25,943 bases of DNA from an uncultured Bacteroidales bacterium (GTDB lineage: Bacteria; Bacteroidota; Bacteroidia; Bacteroidales; UBA932). Both the position numbers and the translations under genes were made by a program. Shown one piece after another: positions 24,342-25,943 of this stretch; the stretch's first letter is position 1; every line of letters begins with the position of its first letter. The notes beneath the pieces are model-generated. The model saw nothing but the letters and a program-made list of their open reading frames with translations. It was not told where the DNA came from and did no database searches. The DNA is taken from contig CAKUYQ010000035.1 of assembly GCA_934717185.1 (NCBI GenBank), forward strand, positions 1 through 25,943, read 5' to 3'.

Positions 24342-25340
24342 CTATTCTCCCCATCTTCCCGATATATAATCCAACAATAGCAGTACCTGTTGCGGGTCAT
24401 TTTCGGTAACCAATCTCATCCGCGTCTCTTTGAAATCGGGCAATGACTTAAAGTAATTGCTAAGATGGCGTCTCATCTCAAGCACACCTACCCTTGGGCC
24501 TTTGATTTCTAATGATTTAAGAAAATGCTTTCTTGCAAGTTCAACCTTTTCATTTACAGTAAGAGGGGTCATCTCTTCGCCGGTTTTAAGGTAGTGCTTA
24601 ATCTCTCTAAATATCCACGGACGACCGTATGTCGCCCTGCCAATCATTATACCATCTACACCGTATCTGTCAAACGCCTCCTTTGCCCCTTGTGCCGTTG
24701 TAATGTCTCCGTTTCCTATTATTGGGATATGCATCCTTGGATTGTTCTTTACCGCGCCTATCAACGTCCAGTCGGCCTCCCCTTTATACATCTGGCAACG
24801 GGTTCTTCCATGAATGGTAAGCGCCTTTATACCTGTATCCTGCAATCTTTCCGCCAATTCAACTATTATCTTGCTGTCATCATCCCACCCGAGACGTGTT
24901 TTTACCGTAACCGGCAGTTTTACGGCATCAACTATGCTTTTTGTAATCTCCACCATTTTGTCCGGGTAGCGCATCATACCGCTACCGGCCCCTCTCCCGG
25001 CTATTTTGTTTACAGGACATCCAAAGTTTATATCTATGACATCCGGCCCCGCCCCTCCTGCTATTTCAGCGGCATTTTCTGCCATTTTAGCCGCCTCTAC
25101 CATAGCCTCCGGGATATGTCCGTATATCTGTATGCCAATAGGCTTCTCGTAATCGTAAGTCACGAGCTTCCTCAGCGCCTTTTCCGCATCGCGTATCAGG
25201 CCGTCGGAGGGGACAAACTCCGTATACATCATATCCGCCCCATACTCCTTGCAGATATATCTGAATGACGGATCTGTCACATCCTCCATTGGGGCAAGAA
25301 AAAGAGGCTTTTCTCCCAAATCTATATCACCTATTCTCAT
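24342..25340 (-). CDS. dusB: tRNA-dihydrouridine synthase (DusB-type)
   Basis: 332 residues, a usual length. It is an FMN-dependent TIM-barrel enzyme that reduces uridines in the tRNA D-loop using NADPH. Motifs: FLAPMEDVTDPSFR (14-27), IQIYG (70-74), DINFGCPVNKI with catalytic Cys108 (103-113), VKTRLGWD (146-153), TIHGRTR (175-181), IIGNGDI (207-213) and GIMIGRATYGRPW (230-242). The FGCPVNKI and LGWD versions favour the DusB/Dus family of Bacteroidota; the exact target uridine is not certain. It is the first gene of a two-gene unit with lpxK and has a possible -7 box close upstream. Confidence 0.94.
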   Translation of the reverse strand: MRIGDIDLGEKPLFLAPMEDVTDPSFRYICKEYGADMMYTEFVPSDGLIRDAEKALRKLVTYDYEKPIGIQIYGHIPEAMVEAAKMAENAAEIAGGAGPDVIDINFGCPVNKIAGRGAGSGMMRYPDKMVEITKSIVDAVKLPVTVKTRLGWDDDSKIIVELAERLQDTGIKALTIHGRTRCQMYKGEADWTLIGAVKNNPRMHIPIIGNGDITTAQGAKEAFDRYGVDGIMIGRATYGRPWIFREIKHYLKTGEEMTPLTVNEKVELARKHFLKSLEIKGPRVGVLEMRRHLSNYFKSLPDFKETRMRLVTENDPQQVLLLLDYISGRWGE

Positions 25341-25365
25341 ATATATTACAGATAATTTACAGCCG

Positions 25366-25373
25366 CAAATTTA
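25366..25373 (-). promoter_or_regulatory. -7 promoter element for dusB-lpxK
   Basis: TAAATTTG on the minus strand fits TAnnTTTG and lies 25 bp upstream of the dusB ATG. No TTG is seen at the -33 distance; the upstream 60 bases include a terminator T-run. Confidence 0.4.
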
Positions 25374-25432
25374 TAAAAAAAGGGGAACTTTATGGTAACA
25401 GCTTAGAGACAGCATAAGACGCTCTTTAAGCG

Positions 25433-25474
25433 TAAAAAAAAGAAAGGTCTGAAGTCAAAACCCCAAGACCCTTC
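25433..25474 (-). terminator. Orphan intrinsic terminator upstream of dusB
   Basis: On the minus strand GAAGGGTCT (25474-25466) pairs with AGACCTTTC (25450-25442), nine pairs with one wobble and a 15-nt loop, followed by a run of eight T with one interruption. No protein-coding gene precedes it within the 470 bases to the right edge. Confidence 0.75.
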
Positions 25475-25695
25475 ATTTTGTCTTACTTTAGGAGATAAAC
25501 TCTCCGGAAAATGTAGTTAATATATTATTAGATTTAACATGTAGCAATTGTTATACTAATAATTATGTAGTTATAAGTTTTAGTTTTTACCGTAATTACT
25601 TAGGTTTCAAGTAGCCAATTTTATCATGAATTATCATTAAGTAATCTTAAAAAAACAACCTGGTAATCTTTAATAGTCTTTTCGGTCTATATTTC
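25433..25695 (-). ncRNA. Candidate small RNA ending at the orphan terminator
   Basis: A possible -7 box TATTTTTG lies at 25709-25702 on the minus strand. A transcript from about 25695 to the terminator at 25433 would be about 260 nt, with three internal stem-loops. No known RNA family is recognised, the -33 element is poorly placed (TTG 15 bp away), and the RNA may instead be the untranslated tail of a gene beyond the window. Confidence 0.25.
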
Positions 25696-25943
25696 TTTTC
25701 TCAAAAATACTGCTAAATCTTTACCAACTTATTTTTTAACGATTACCAAACAGCAACACAAAAAAAATCTTTTGCTGTTTCAAATTCACGGGCAAAATTA
25801 GGCTTTCCCTAATTGATAACAATATTATAACAGCGACAATTCCGTTAAACGATGCGACAATAGCCGCGGAAGTTTGACACTTTGTCGGGAATAAAAATAA
25901 TGTAAATAATTGTATCAAAATATTTTGTATTGTCAATTTAAGT

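Larger units (their letters stand above)
25341..25943. other. 603-bp AT-rich region without a convincing gene
   Basis: It contains the dusB -7 box, a minus-strand terminator (25433-25474) with no gene in front of it, and several inverted repeats. These are GGAGA/TCTCC (25491-25505), ATTATTAG/CTAATAAT (25524-25563, with inner TAACA/TGTTA), ATTACTTA/TAAGTAAT (25595-25645), AAACAGCAA/TTGCTGTTT (25748-25780) and AATTAGG/CCTAATT (25796-25814). A 66-codon frame at 25736-25936 (minus) shows no recognisable features and contains the last two hairpins. Confidence 0.6.

Noticed and set aside
24525..25268. 247-codon open frame on the plus strand
   Set aside because: Antisense shadow of the dusB-type gene, which has all catalytic motifs; no family resemblance in this frame.
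25736..25936. 66-codon minus-strand frame at the right edge
   Set aside because: Hydrophobic but AT-driven, with no promoter in front and two hairpins inside; not enough to call a gene, though a small membrane protein is not excluded.

Overview
The window looks like chromosomal DNA of a low-GC member of the Bacteroidota, most likely order Bacteroidales; I cannot name the genus. The reasons are three SusC/SusD outer-membrane transporter pairs, SusD-type lipoproteins with Cys-Asp-x-x-Leu-Asp starts, a DUF4251-type protein, the Bacteroidota -7 promoter motif TAnnTTTG upstream of several genes, and almost no Shine-Dalgarno sequences.

Layout. At 1-294 (minus) is the start of a lipoprotein that runs off the left edge. 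At 471-8129 (minus) lies nutrient-uptake locus 1, transcribed right to left: SusC1, SusD1, a small surface lipoprotein and a DUF4251 periplasmic protein, then a separately placed secreted protein resembling a degenerate aspartic protease. At 8626-12061 (minus) is a likely operon of an ORF6N-domain protein, Xaa-Pro aminopeptidase and a short CstA-type transporter, with its own promoter and a clear terminator. At 12160-17237 (minus) is locus 2 (SusC2, SusD2). At 17979-23108 (plus) is locus 3 (SusC3, SusD3), divergent from locus 2. At 23222-25340 (minus) are two housekeeping genes, lpxK (lipid A synthesis) and a dusB-type tRNA-dihydrouridine synthase. The last 600 bases hold no convincing gene but do hold an orphan terminator and several hairpins.

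Function. The SusC proteins are TonB-dependent barrels and the SusD proteins their lid-like lipoproteins. There is no glycoside hydrolase, sulfatase, lyase, sigma/anti-sigma pair or hybrid sensor in the window, so none of the loci can be called a polysaccharide utilization locus from this sequence. The neighbours are instead an Xaa-Pro aminopeptidase, a CstA-family carrier (peptide or pyruvate uptake in characterised relatives) and an aspartic-protease-like secreted protein. A role in peptide scavenging, as for RagAB, is a reasonable but unproven reading.

The most interesting signals are regulatory. Each SusCD locus carries a different feature that could switch or tune it. A 15-bp exact inverted repeat brackets the SusC1 promoter, like an invertible promoter. 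SusC3 has a one-base frameshift in an A-tract just after its ATG, and SusC2 has an A8 tract at the same place. A long inverted repeat around thirteen 9-bp polypyrimidine repeats lies between SusC2 and SusC3. A hairpin-rich insert of about 145 bp, bounded by a 10-bp direct repeat, separates SusC3 from SusD3. In addition, a perfect 33-bp palindrome lies inside the ORF6N gene.
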